A stretch of 64,000 bases of DNA from NCBI RefSeq assembly GCF_014904705.1, contig NZ_JACZCQ010000007.1:28833-92832 (forward strand), written 5' to 3'. Below are positions 18,478 to 26,347 of the stretch, piece after piece. This DNA is from Nisaea sediminum. Lineage in GTDB: Bacteria; Pseudomonadota; Alphaproteobacteria; Thalassobaculales; Thalassobaculaceae. Position 1 is the stretch's first letter, and each line of letters starts with the position of its first letter. The notes under the pieces were generated by a model that saw only the letters and a list, made by a program, of their open reading frames with translations, did no database searches and was not told the DNA's origin. A program made the position numbers and the translations under genes.

Positions 18478-19689
18478 ATGATATTCCTATTTGTGCGGCA
18501 CTTGGTCGACCTCGATCATTTTACTCCGCTGGCATACGCTCTCGGCAAATCGGGCCGAAGAGCGGCGCTTGTCACCTATACTGCGAATATTCCCACCGAT
18601 GATTTCCGGCTTAGCTTTCTGGAAACACAGGCTGGTGTCGAGGTCGTCCATTTGGCAGCTGACGAGGCTGGCCTGAACCCCAATCTCACCATAGACGAAA
18701 TTTTTCAGATCTTCTCTAAGAGCGTCTTCGAGGAACTTTTCAACCCAGTCGAAGGGGCGGTTTTTGTCCATGAGCGGGAATGGAATGCGTTCACCGAGAG
18801 GCTGGAGCAGATCTCCCGTGAGCGTGGCGTCCCGATGATCTGCGCGCCCGCCTATGCGGAGACTTTTATAAATTTCCTTCAGAGGTTCGACGTATTCGAT
18901 CAGGGGCCGCTGAAGCGGGGCTATGCCGGCGTTGAGAACTTCCGGGCGGTGATATCGCCTGGCGGACCTATTGATGAGCGCTTGGAGAGATCATTCTGGC
19001 CGGGAAAGCGGGTGGTGTTAGGGTCGCCGCGCTTCAGTCTGGAGTGGATCGATGTGCTTCGAGACATCGCTCCGCCCGCAGTGATCGGCGGCAGGGAAGG
19101 TAACCTCCGGCTTGCGATTTTTATGCGAAACCGATTCTATCCCGTTTTCTGGAGCGAATTGTTCGCGGCGTTAAAACTGATGCTGCGGTTCCCCAATGTG
19201 TCGATAGCGATCGTGGGTCACATTCGGAAAGGGGACCGCAGCGCTTATTGGGATCCCCTCTTTGGAGATGTCGAATTCCCTTTTCCCAGGGAGAAGTTTC
19301 AATTCGGCAAGAACAGCGAGATATTCGAGGTCGCCGAGGGTACGGCAGCGACGAGAGTTATGGAGTGGGCGGACTGTGTTCTGAACATGGGGACGAGTGT
19401 CGTGATGGAAGCTGTTGCGCTCAGGAAACCCGTTTTCTCACTCGATAACCTGCACAGCAACGTCACCGTCACGGCCCGTTATCTTCCGAGTACGCATATT
19501 GGCTGCCGCGACGATCTTCTGAAGGTCATGTTGGCGCTTGTGCGAAACCGGGAAAGCGCGATCGAACAATTCTATGACACTGACCGTTGGACAAGCTTCG
19601 TGCGTGTCTTTCTCGGCGAGGGTGACGTTCTTGCGAGGTATTCAGATTACTTTGACGAAGCCCGGGTTGCCGCCATCGGCAAGGACTGA
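18478..19689 (+). CDS. GT-B-like surface-carbohydrate protein, unassigned
   Basis: The 403-aa product is not a close match to a family I can name with confidence. It has an N-terminal Rossmann-like half (MIFLFVRHLVDLDHFTPLAYAL; then GVPMICAPAYAE) and a C-terminal half that ends in a nucleotide-sugar type segment, ADCVLNMGTSVVMEAVALRKPVFSL. That last motif resembles the one in the protein at 62414-63760 (DILIHNTCTTGTEAMVLGVPVAAY) and in CDP-glycerol glycerophosphotransferase-like proteins. A GT-B glycosyltransferase or phosphotransferase role in surface glycan assembly is the best guess. Its DNA is richer in A+T than the genes to the left. It follows the aminotransferase by 30 bases. Confidence 0.6.
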   Translation: MIFLFVRHLVDLDHFTPLAYALGKSGRRAALVTYTANIPTDDFRLSFLETQAGVEVVHLAADEAGLNPNLTIDEIFQIFSKSVFEELFNPVEGAVFVHEREWNAFTERLEQISRERGVPMICAPAYAETFINFLQRFDVFDQGPLKRGYAGVENFRAVISPGGPIDERLERSFWPGKRVVLGSPRFSLEWIDVLRDIAPPAVIGGREGNLRLAIFMRNRFYPVFWSELFAALKLMLRFPNVSIAIVGHIRKGDRSAYWDPLFGDVEFPFPREKFQFGKNSEIFEVAEGTAATRVMEWADCVLNMGTSVVMEAVALRKPVFSLDNLHSNVTVTARYLPSTHIGCRDDLLKVMLALVRNRESAIEQFYDTDRWTSFVRVFLGEGDVLARYSDYFDEARVAAIGKD

Positions 19690-20194
19690 CATTCCTCCAG
19701 CTACATCCGGTCTGGAGTACGGGACGCGCAGACTGGAGAGGTCGAGGATTTGCTGTTGCGGCAGTTCACGAGGAGGTTGCTCAACAAGCTATCGCTTTTT
19801 TCAGGCTGGACACGCACAATAACAAGCCTGTTTGAGCTACGCTCCCAACACCCTGCCAAGCAATACGGGCGGCCAGCTACGCTATGCCGCCCGTATTGCT
19901 TGGACGAGGACCCGGCCATGTACCGACATGCAAATCGAATCAGGCAGATCAGGTTGCTCAAGAGGCGGCTGGAATAGGTCCGCAGATCGTTCGGGGCCGT
20001 TTCACCAGCCGTCATCTCCAATCGCTCGAAAAGCCACCGCCACGTTGATTTTTATAGCGGAATCGGAGATGAGTGTTGCGGAATGGCTAGGCAATCCTGG
20101 AAATACAGGTTGATGGTCAGATAATTGGCTGTTGCGACCAAACAGGCTTCGACACCCGCATCAAGTCGTTCGGAAATAGAGGAAAAAAGGTCAA
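19690..20194. other. 505-base gap with no convincing gene
   Basis: No reading frame here has a recognisable product or a good ribosome site. The stretch holds a perfect 18-base inverted repeat (19856-19903) and an 11-base direct repeat AGGTTGCTCAA at 19774-19784 and 19951-19961. It could be the scar of a lost mobile element or a decayed gene inside the island. Its last part must carry any promoter for the gene at 20195. Confidence 0.5.
19856..19903. repeat. Perfect 18-base inverted repeat with 12-base loop
   Basis: The arms are CCAAGCAATACGGGCGGC at 19856-19873 and its exact reverse complement at 19886-19903, around the loop CAGCTACGCTAT. A hairpin this strong would form in RNA from either strand. 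There is no T-run after either arm, so it does not look like an intrinsic terminator. It could be an element end, a REP-like repeat or a transcript-stabilising structure. Confidence 0.8.
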
Positions 20195-21409
20195 ATGGAT
20201 AATTCGAACAAATCTAGTGTCAATATATACGAATTTTTGTCTGAAGCCGCGGCCAAAAAAAACTACGGCAACATAGTTTCCGTAATTTTCTACAATCTCC
20301 AGAAATCCTTGAGCTTTATTGATAGGGTGCGCGAATTTCCGGGATCTCCATTGAAAGAGATCGCGCTCTCGATGTGCCTTATCGCCCAGGGAAAAATCGA
20401 TTCCAGTCGTTCTCGGCTTCTTAGGGTCAAGGAAAAAGAATGGGAGCTACTTGTCAGCTACCTCATGATCAAATGCTCGATCATCGACCATCGTTATGCA
20501 GACGCGGAGCTGATCTGCGATCGAATGATCGAACGTTATCCCTTGCATGACGACATCGATTTTGCGCTGGTCTTTTACCTGATCAAATCAACGCTTGCCA
20601 CAATCCGGGGCGATGTGGACGGGGCGAATGCCTTGGCCCGCGAGTGGAGTGCCGTCAGGAACGGTCATTGGTTCCGCTCAGCCAAGTCGGCCTTGGTCGA
20701 GAAGACCGGTGGCGACATTTATCAGGATAAGGGTATCGAGAGAGGCGCGTGGCTGGAGTATCAGAGAGATATTTCCTCAAAGCACACAAAGACTCAGAAT
20801 CCGTCAGTGTGGCTGCAGCATCTTTTCATCTACAACGTAGAAATGGAAATCAGGCAGGTCGAGAACGCCGACTGCTTCATCAATTATGGCGCCCTCTATG
20901 GCTGGATGGACCACCAGATCGCATCACGGTATCCGGAGATTCATGTCATCGGGTATGATCGTTCACTCGACGTGAAACAATGGAATGACAGGGTTTTTTC
21001 GGCTCCCAATCTGGAATATGCCTATGGCGATTTCGAAAAAATCCTCAAAGAGGCTTCCGAGAAATACAAGCGTATCGTTCTGGGGCATTGCCGAACCGTC
21101 ACCTATCTTTCGGAATCAGAGTTGCTTTCCTTCTATCGTATGTGCGCAAGCAACAATGTAAAAGGTGTCGTCGCGATCGAAGGGTTGGGTTTCAGCTCTC
21201 TCACCAAAGAGTATTTCGACATCTCAAAAGATCGTTCTGTCTTCAAGCTCGACTCGAAAGCAAACTACCTGCACAATTGCGGAACTTATCTTGAGGAGTG
21301 CGGATACAGAGTCTCTTATACGGACTCTGAGATCACACCGACGATCAATCGTTTTAAACCTACAGAAGGTAATATCTACAATATTACCTGGCGCGGGGAA
21401 CTTTCGTAA
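20195..21409 (+). CDS. Hypothetical protein, helical N-terminus and methyltransferase-like C-terminus
   Basis: I do not recognise the family of this 404-aa protein. The N-terminal ~200 residues look like helical repeat (TPR-like) units: LLVSYLMIKCSII, DAELICDRMIERYP, LIKSTLATIRGDVDGANALA. The C-terminal half has the strand order of a Rossmann methyltransferase without a clear GxGxG: CFINYGALYGWMDHQIA, HVIGYDRS, LEYAYGDFEKIL, RIVLGHCRTVTYLSESEL, VVAIEGLGFSS. That pattern suggests a SAM-dependent sugar methyltransferase with a helical accessory domain. The gene is visibly AT-rich (poly-A and AAAT runs) relative to the flanks, fitting recent acquisition. A GAGGAAAAAAGG run precedes the ATG. Confidence 0.6.
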   Translation: MDNSNKSSVNIYEFLSEAAAKKNYGNIVSVIFYNLQKSLSFIDRVREFPGSPLKEIALSMCLIAQGKIDSSRSRLLRVKEKEWELLVSYLMIKCSIIDHRYADAELICDRMIERYPLHDDIDFALVFYLIKSTLATIRGDVDGANALAREWSAVRNGHWFRSAKSALVEKTGGDIYQDKGIERGAWLEYQRDISSKHTKTQNPSVWLQHLFIYNVEMEIRQVENADCFINYGALYGWMDHQIASRYPEIHVIGYDRSLDVKQWNDRVFSAPNLEYAYGDFEKILKEASEKYKRIVLGHCRTVTYLSESELLSFYRMCASNNVKGVVAIEGLGFSSLTKEYFDISKDRSVFKLDSKANYLHNCGTYLEECGYRVSYTDSEITPTINRFKPTEGNIYNITWRGELS

Positions 21410-21640
21410 ACCTCAAGCCAAGTGGAGCAGGCAGCCGGCAGGAACCGCTGGCCGCATCTGGTGACTGCGCCACTGCATGCTCTCGCGGCCGTCCCGATCC
21501 TTATCCCGGAAGCCTGACTCCATCATCTGATAGGCGTTCGTCCGGCATCTGGTAAATGGCTTATCCGGCTGGAAAAGCCGCATGCGTTCGTGATAACAGG
21601 TGCATTCGCAGATCGCAGCAGGCGGAAAGAAAATATCGCG

Positions 21641-22684
21641 ATGAAAGTGCTGGTGCTTGGGAACTTGGGATACATCGGGCCCGTTGTCGTCGATGAGCTC
21701 GGCTCCAGGCATCCTGATATGGAGATCGTTGGGTTCGATACGGGATTGTTCAAGGAGTGTGTGGTCGATCCTGAGCACGATTTTGGGGCCAGGCTTGATC
21801 ACCAGATCTTTGGAGACGTTCGCGATCTGACGGCGGAATTGTTCTCTGGTGTCGATGCCGCGATCTACCTGTCCGCGCTCTCCAATGATCCGATCGGCAA
21901 CGCATTCGAAGCCCTGACTGACGAGATCAATGCGGGCAGCGCGGTGCGCGCGGCCGAAGCCGCCAAAGCGGCAGGCGTGAAACATTTCGTCTTCGCCTCG
22001 AGTTGTTCCGTCTATGGAGCCGGTGGTGAGGAAGCGAAGACGGAGGAGTCCTCGCTCGCGCCGCAAACGGCTTATGCGCGCTCCAAGATCGCGGCGGAAA
22101 AGGCCCTGGCTTCCATGGCGGACGACAGTTTCGTCATCACCTGCCTGCGTTTTGCGACGGCGTGCGGTTTCAGCCCGCACCTGCGTCTGGATCTCGTGCT
22201 GAACGATTTTGTCGCCACTGCGTTGAGCCACAGGAAGATCGACGTGCTTTCGGACGGTAGACCCTGGCGCCCTCTAATTCACGTCAAGGACATGGCGCGC
22301 GCCATGGAATGGGCATTGCAACGCTCTAGCGCGCAAGGCGGAGCTTTCCTGGCGATGAACACCGGAGCGGATACGGCGAACTATCAGATCCGGGATCTGG
22401 CGGCAGCTGTGGCCCGTAACCTTGGTGACGTCGCGGTGGCCATCAATGAAAACGCGTCGCCGGATACGCGATCCTATCGCGTCGATTTTGGCCTGTTCCG
22501 GAAACTGGCTCCCGCACACCAGCCCCGTATGATGCTGCAGGACATGGTTGGCGATCTGGTGGGCAATCTCAATCGAATCGGCTTCAAGGATCCGGATTTC
22601 CGCTCGGGCAACCTGATTCGTCTGAACTACATCAAGGATCTGGTCGCGAAGGGCGCTCTCGACGGCACCCTTCGCTGGCAGTAG
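21641..22684 (+). CDS. NAD-dependent nucleoside-sugar epimerase/dehydratase
   Basis: The 347-aa extended short-chain dehydrogenase starts at the ATG at 21641, placed 9 bases after GGCGGAAAGA. It has the NAD-binding motif GNLGYIGPVV, the strand IYLSALSNDP, FASSCSVYGAGG with the catalytic Ser/Thr region and the YARSKIAAE YxxxK motif. RPWRPLIHVKDMARA is the usual sugar-binding segment. This type epimerises or dehydrates NDP-sugars. The partial gene at 63847 starts with a related sequence. It lies between the unassigned gene at 20195 and a methyltransferase gene 42 bases downstream. Confidence 0.85.
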   Translation: MKVLVLGNLGYIGPVVVDELGSRHPDMEIVGFDTGLFKECVVDPEHDFGARLDHQIFGDVRDLTAELFSGVDAAIYLSALSNDPIGNAFEALTDEINAGSAVRAAEAAKAAGVKHFVFASSCSVYGAGGEEAKTEESSLAPQTAYARSKIAAEKALASMADDSFVITCLRFATACGFSPHLRLDLVLNDFVATALSHRKIDVLSDGRPWRPLIHVKDMARAMEWALQRSSAQGGAFLAMNTGADTANYQIRDLAAAVARNLGDVAVAINENASPDTRSYRVDFGLFRKLAPAHQPRMMLQDMVGDLVGNLNRIGFKDPDFRSGNLIRLNYIKDLVAKGALDGTLRWQ

Positions 22685-22726
22685 TCCTGACAAACCACAA
22701 TAGAATTTTATCCGCAGAGAGGAAGC

Positions 22727-23677
22727 ATGGTCGATTTTGATGATGAAGCGAAAGCCTTCGATCAGAGAATCATGGATCGAACGGAACACGGGTTCATCGC
22801 TGACCTGCGGCGCGTCCAGCCAAACGAATATTTCTACAAGAGCTTCTGGCGACACCCGCACTATACGGACCTTTTTCTCGGCGAGATGTTCCGGAACTAT
22901 GTGAAGGTCCTGGAAGAGCATGTTGCGCAGGGCGCCCGCGTGCTCGATCTTGGCTGTGGGGCAGGGTACTTCTCCCTTGAGCTCGCCCGGCTCGGATACC
23001 ATGTTGTCGGAGTCGATATTTCCGCTAAATGTATAGAGACTGCCCGCCAGATACTGGAGCAAAACCCCTACAAGGACGGCTTCGGCAGTGTGGAATATGC
23101 CGAGGGATCCTATACTCTCGTCAGAGATCTCGGTCAGTTCGATGCGGTCCTCTGTTCCGGGTTCCTGCATCATATCCCCGACCTCGATGAAGTTATCTCC
23201 ATCATCGACGCGGCGCTCGTGTCGGGCGGGATGCTGATCTGGCACGAACCGTCTCACAAGAGCTGGACGCCCGCAGACGCCGCGTTCGTTGCCGCTATCC
23301 GGCTCATACTCGCTGAGGCCGGTTTGTGGTATGACGAAACTATTCTGAGAGACCTCGACAGCGCGAAGCTCATGGAACTGGTCGCTGGAACCCAGGAAGA
23401 ATATGTCCTTGAACGCGATCCTCATGAAGCTGGGGGGCAATCGCCGAACGATCTGTCTTGGGATGGTAACGAGATTACCCAGAGAGTGGCGGGGAAACTC
23501 GAATTGTTGATGACGAAACCTAGTGTTTCCTTTATCTACAGGGTTCTTGGGGGCATGCGCGGCGACCAGGAAAAACTTAACAGAATCGCATCTCTGTTGA
23601 CCCTGATCGACAGGACCTACCTGGATGAGGGGATATTGAACGCCAATTACTTCTATGGCGTTGCGCGCAAAACTTGA
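22727..23677 (+). CDS. SAM-dependent methyltransferase (class I)
   Basis: A 316-aa protein with a clear SAM-binding domain: VLDLGCGAGYFSLELARLGYHVVGVDIS at about residues 70-98 (motif I GCGAGYF), a post-I acidic residue in VDIS, FDAVLCSGFLHHIPD (motif II region) and LVSGGMLIWHEPSH (motif III). The N-terminal 60 residues and C-terminal ~110 residues are helical and not recognised. It probably methylates a sugar or its side chain. The ATG follows AGAGAGGAAGC. Its stop is 32 bases before the chosen start of the MiaB-like gene. Confidence 0.85.
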   Translation: MVDFDDEAKAFDQRIMDRTEHGFIADLRRVQPNEYFYKSFWRHPHYTDLFLGEMFRNYVKVLEEHVAQGARVLDLGCGAGYFSLELARLGYHVVGVDISAKCIETARQILEQNPYKDGFGSVEYAEGSYTLVRDLGQFDAVLCSGFLHHIPDLDEVISIIDAALVSGGMLIWHEPSHKSWTPADAAFVAAIRLILAEAGLWYDETILRDLDSAKLMELVAGTQEEYVLERDPHEAGGQSPNDLSWDGNEITQRVAGKLELLMTKPSVSFIYRVLGGMRGDQEKLNRIASLLTLIDRTYLDEGILNANYFYGVARKT

Positions 23678-23709
23678 GTGTGTCTTGCCTAGCACTGCCG
23701 GAGAGACCA

Positions 23710-24900
23710 TTGAAGATCTACATCACCGAAGACGACATGTGCACGACTCAGAAGCTCAACCTGGCACGGGTCCAGCGATGGCTTGAAGCGAACGGTGCAA
23801 CGATTGTCGATGAAGAGGCTGAGGCTGATCGGCTGATCTGCATGACCTGCAATGGCTGGTCCCTGCTTGAGCAGGCGTCCTACGACCGGATCAATAAATA
23901 CAAGGACGACTTCAAGGATCGGATGATTGTGCTGGGATGCGTTGTCGACGCGCATCCCAGGAACGTTGCCGAGCTGTATAACGGGCCGGCAGTCGGAACG
24001 AAGGGTACCAGACCGCTATCGTTTGGTGGCATCGAGGAGCTGTTTCCGGAGTTTGCTATTCCTCTGGAAGACATTCCCGCGCAATCGATCTTCAGGAGGA
24101 AGGAAGACTACCGCGACTACAATCTTTCGAAGCGCTTCATCAACATCGCAGAGGGCTGCGCCTTCAACTGTTCTTTCTGCACACACAAGCCCGGCCTCGG
24201 CAATCGCCGCAGCCGGCCGCTCGACGACATCATGAAACAGATCGAGCAATGCGTGAAGGAAGACGTCAGGGTGGTGAACCTGATGGGCATGGAAACCGCG
24301 CTCTACGGCATGGACGTCGGCTCGTCCTATCCCGAAATGCTGCGCGCCGTTCTCGAGTACGATGAATCCTATGAGGTTCATGTCGCCCAGTTCCAGCCGC
24401 AGGGCATCTTCCGCTACTACGACGAGTTGCTGGAGCTGTTCTCGAACAGGCGCGTTACCGATATCCAGGTGCCGATCCAGTCCGTTTCCGCGCGGATCAT
24501 GAAGATGATGAACCGGCGCGAGCACTCCGATCGCGTCGGCCCCTTCATGAAGAAGCTGCGTGCTGCGAATCCACGCGTCGTGCTGCGCACGGACCTTATT
24601 ATCGGCTGGCCGACCGAGACAGTCGAAGAGCGCATGGCTTCACTTGATTTTGCCGGCGCACATTTCGATGAGATCTCCCTCTACACCATCGAACTGAGCC
24701 CCGATCTGCCCGCGTGGAAATACCAGCCCGATGCCTTCGGTACAGCTGAACTCGACGAGATCCGGAGAACGTCGCGCGATTACCTCAACGCGAACTACAA
24801 TGTCGTCGTCTCGACGGGCCAGCAGGAAGATTCCTCGATGAAGGACGCCGAACTGAAGCGCATCCAGTTGCGTGAGCGGCGCATGAAGGAAGCGGTCTGA
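23710..24900 (+). CDS. MiaB-like radical SAM protein (methylthiotransferase family, no TRAM)
   Basis: The 396-aa product has the two-part layout of methylthiotransferases. An N-terminal UPF0004-like domain keeps three cysteines at the expected places (Cys11, Cys47 in ICMTCNG and Cys77 in VLGCVV) for a second iron-sulfur cluster. The radical-SAM motif is Cys150-x3-Cys154-x2-Cys157 (EGCAFNCSFCTHK). QVPIQSVSARIMKMMNRR and RTDLIIGWPTET are also family signatures. The C-terminal TRAM RNA-binding domain of MiaB and RimO is missing; the protein ends in a basic helix. Start: TTG at 23710, 7 bases after GGAG; a TTG at 23674 overlapping the previous stop is the alternative. Context suggests a non-tRNA substrate. 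Confidence 0.82.
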   Translation: MKIYITEDDMCTTQKLNLARVQRWLEANGATIVDEEAEADRLICMTCNGWSLLEQASYDRINKYKDDFKDRMIVLGCVVDAHPRNVAELYNGPAVGTKGTRPLSFGGIEELFPEFAIPLEDIPAQSIFRRKEDYRDYNLSKRFINIAEGCAFNCSFCTHKPGLGNRRSRPLDDIMKQIEQCVKEDVRVVNLMGMETALYGMDVGSSYPEMLRAVLEYDESYEVHVAQFQPQGIFRYYDELLELFSNRRVTDIQVPIQSVSARIMKMMNRREHSDRVGPFMKKLRAANPRVVLRTDLIIGWPTETVEERMASLDFAGAHFDEISLYTIELSPDLPAWKYQPDAFGTAELDEIRRTSRDYLNANYNVVVSTGQQEDSSMKDAELKRIQLRERRMKEAV

Positions 24901-24971
24901 TGATCTAGATATCCCACTCGAACTGATTTGAGCGATCAACCTGATTTACGAATGCGAGTGGAATATCTGAA

Positions 24972-25976
24972 ATGACTGCCGACCGCGAAATCACTGCCGG
25001 TGACTATTCGGTATTGATCGTCAATTCTCATCCGAGAGAGACGCTCCTGAAGCAGATACGGTCGCTGCGGTCGCAGGGATTCGAAGGACAGATCGTCGTG
25101 ACAGACGGCCGCAACGAGCCTTTTGACGATAGCTCCGAGCTCTACACGAATGTCGTCGTCGTCCACATTCCCCTTGTGAGTCAGGATCTCGAATCCCGGG
25201 CCGGGAACTTCTTCGAGAGAATTTACAAGGGCGTTCTGGCGCTGGAATCAGAGCGGATAGTTCTATGTCCGTCCGACGACCTGATGGATCTTGAAGCTGT
25301 ACGTATGGCCTTTGCTTTTCTCGATCGCGACAGTTCCTTTGCCACGTGCGCGATGAACTCCATCCGGGTCCAAGGGGCCGCGGCACGCCGCTACCGGCAG
25401 ATCCCCGTTACTCAGGAACACTGGACTGATCGCATTTCATTCCACGCAATCGGCGGCAGCTCTTTTTTCTGGGCCGCCCACAGAAAGAGCATCCTGAGCC
25501 GGACCCTCAGATTCATCACCGAGCTGAATTTTCCGGCACACGCTCACTGCGAGCACCTTTTTCACTTCCTCATTCTGCTGCAGGGGAAAGTCAACGTCAT
25601 AGACAAGCTTGGCATCGTCAAAGATTTCTTCGACGACAGCCTGCCGCAAACCGGACAGGAGGGTATCCACGACATTTACTCAAAGGTCTATTGGGAAATC
25701 CTGCTTTCCGGAAGCGAAAGAACCGCGCAATCCATCGGCCGCTTCCTGCCTGAAATCGGCCTGGGCTCGGAGACCGACCGGGTTATCGACTTTGTGCTCA
25801 AATACCACATTGGATTTGGCGCTCTGCGTATCGACCGCTTCGACACGCACCACATCAATGACAAGAGAGCGCGCTTTCAGTATTTCGAAAGCATGGTAAA
25901 AAGCCCGAGTATTGAAGATCTTATGAAACAGTTCAGATCACTGGTTCCGAAGGTCTCGCAGATGCGTTCTCACTGA
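24972..25976 (+). CDS. GT-A-like glycosyltransferase, tentative
   Basis: The 334-aa protein begins like a family-2 enzyme (YSVLIVNSHPRETLLKQIRSLRSQG, then IVVTDGRNEPF), and has LCPSDDLMDLEAVRMAFAFL, where the Asp-Asp pair fits the metal-binding DxD position. SSFFWAAHRKSIL and an acidic/His-rich LNFPAHAHCEHLFHFLIL follow. The C-terminal part is not recognised. A glycosyltransferase acting on a glycan or protein acceptor is the best reading. It is the last gene before a 371-base gap in the plus-strand arm. Confidence 0.6.
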   Translation: MTADREITAGDYSVLIVNSHPRETLLKQIRSLRSQGFEGQIVVTDGRNEPFDDSSELYTNVVVVHIPLVSQDLESRAGNFFERIYKGVLALESERIVLCPSDDLMDLEAVRMAFAFLDRDSSFATCAMNSIRVQGAAARRYRQIPVTQEHWTDRISFHAIGGSSFFWAAHRKSILSRTLRFITELNFPAHAHCEHLFHFLILLQGKVNVIDKLGIVKDFFDDSLPQTGQEGIHDIYSKVYWEILLSGSERTAQSIGRFLPEIGLGSETDRVIDFVLKYHIGFGALRIDRFDTHHINDKRARFQYFESMVKSPSIEDLMKQFRSLVPKVSQMRSH

Positions 25977-26347
25977 CCGAGCGACGCCGAGTCTAACTCA
26001 TCGTATCCAATGGGGAAATTAGAGGTCGCGCCCCGGACGTCCACGGTCGCAGGTTTTTTGCATCCTTGAAACAGGCGAGCCGCCCGGAACAGATCTGACA
26101 CGGCGCCTGTTCGGTCAGCTTCGGCCTCGGGTGGAGGCTGGTCGTGCCCTTGACTCGGATCATAACAGCGCGATCAAACTTCCACACCGGCCCAATACAC
26201 TGTACGGTAGTACAGTCATGGTGAGATATTGGGCTCGGAAATTCTATTTTCCTCTTAATTTGTGTGTGAACTTCGGAAAATAGACTGGTTTTCTGTGTCC
26301 TTCTATTTACTGTCAGGCATCCGACCAGGGGCTGAAGGAACCAGCGC
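25977..26347. other. 371-base gap upstream of the large radical-SAM gene
   Basis: No gene is supported here. The right half is AT-rich and should contain the promoter of the gene at 26348. An 18-base palindrome at 26199-26216 could be an operator. The left half is GC-richer and has no recognisable product in any frame. Confidence 0.5.
26199..26216. promoter_or_regulatory. Palindromic operator-like site (CTGT-N8-ACAG)
   Basis: ACTGTAC-GGTA-GTACAGT is a perfect 7-base inverted repeat with a 4-base spacer. Its core CTGT-N8-ACAG is the form of the gammaproteobacterial LexA box. Alphaproteobacterial LexA normally binds a direct repeat GTTC-N7-GTTC, so LexA control is doubtful. The site is 132 bases before the start of the radical-SAM gene at 26348, a plausible operator position. 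Confidence 0.4.

Noticed and set aside
19690..20194. Transposase remnant in the gap
   Set aside because: I compared short translated stretches with DDE transposase C-termini that I know and saw no convincing match; only the inverted repeat is supported.
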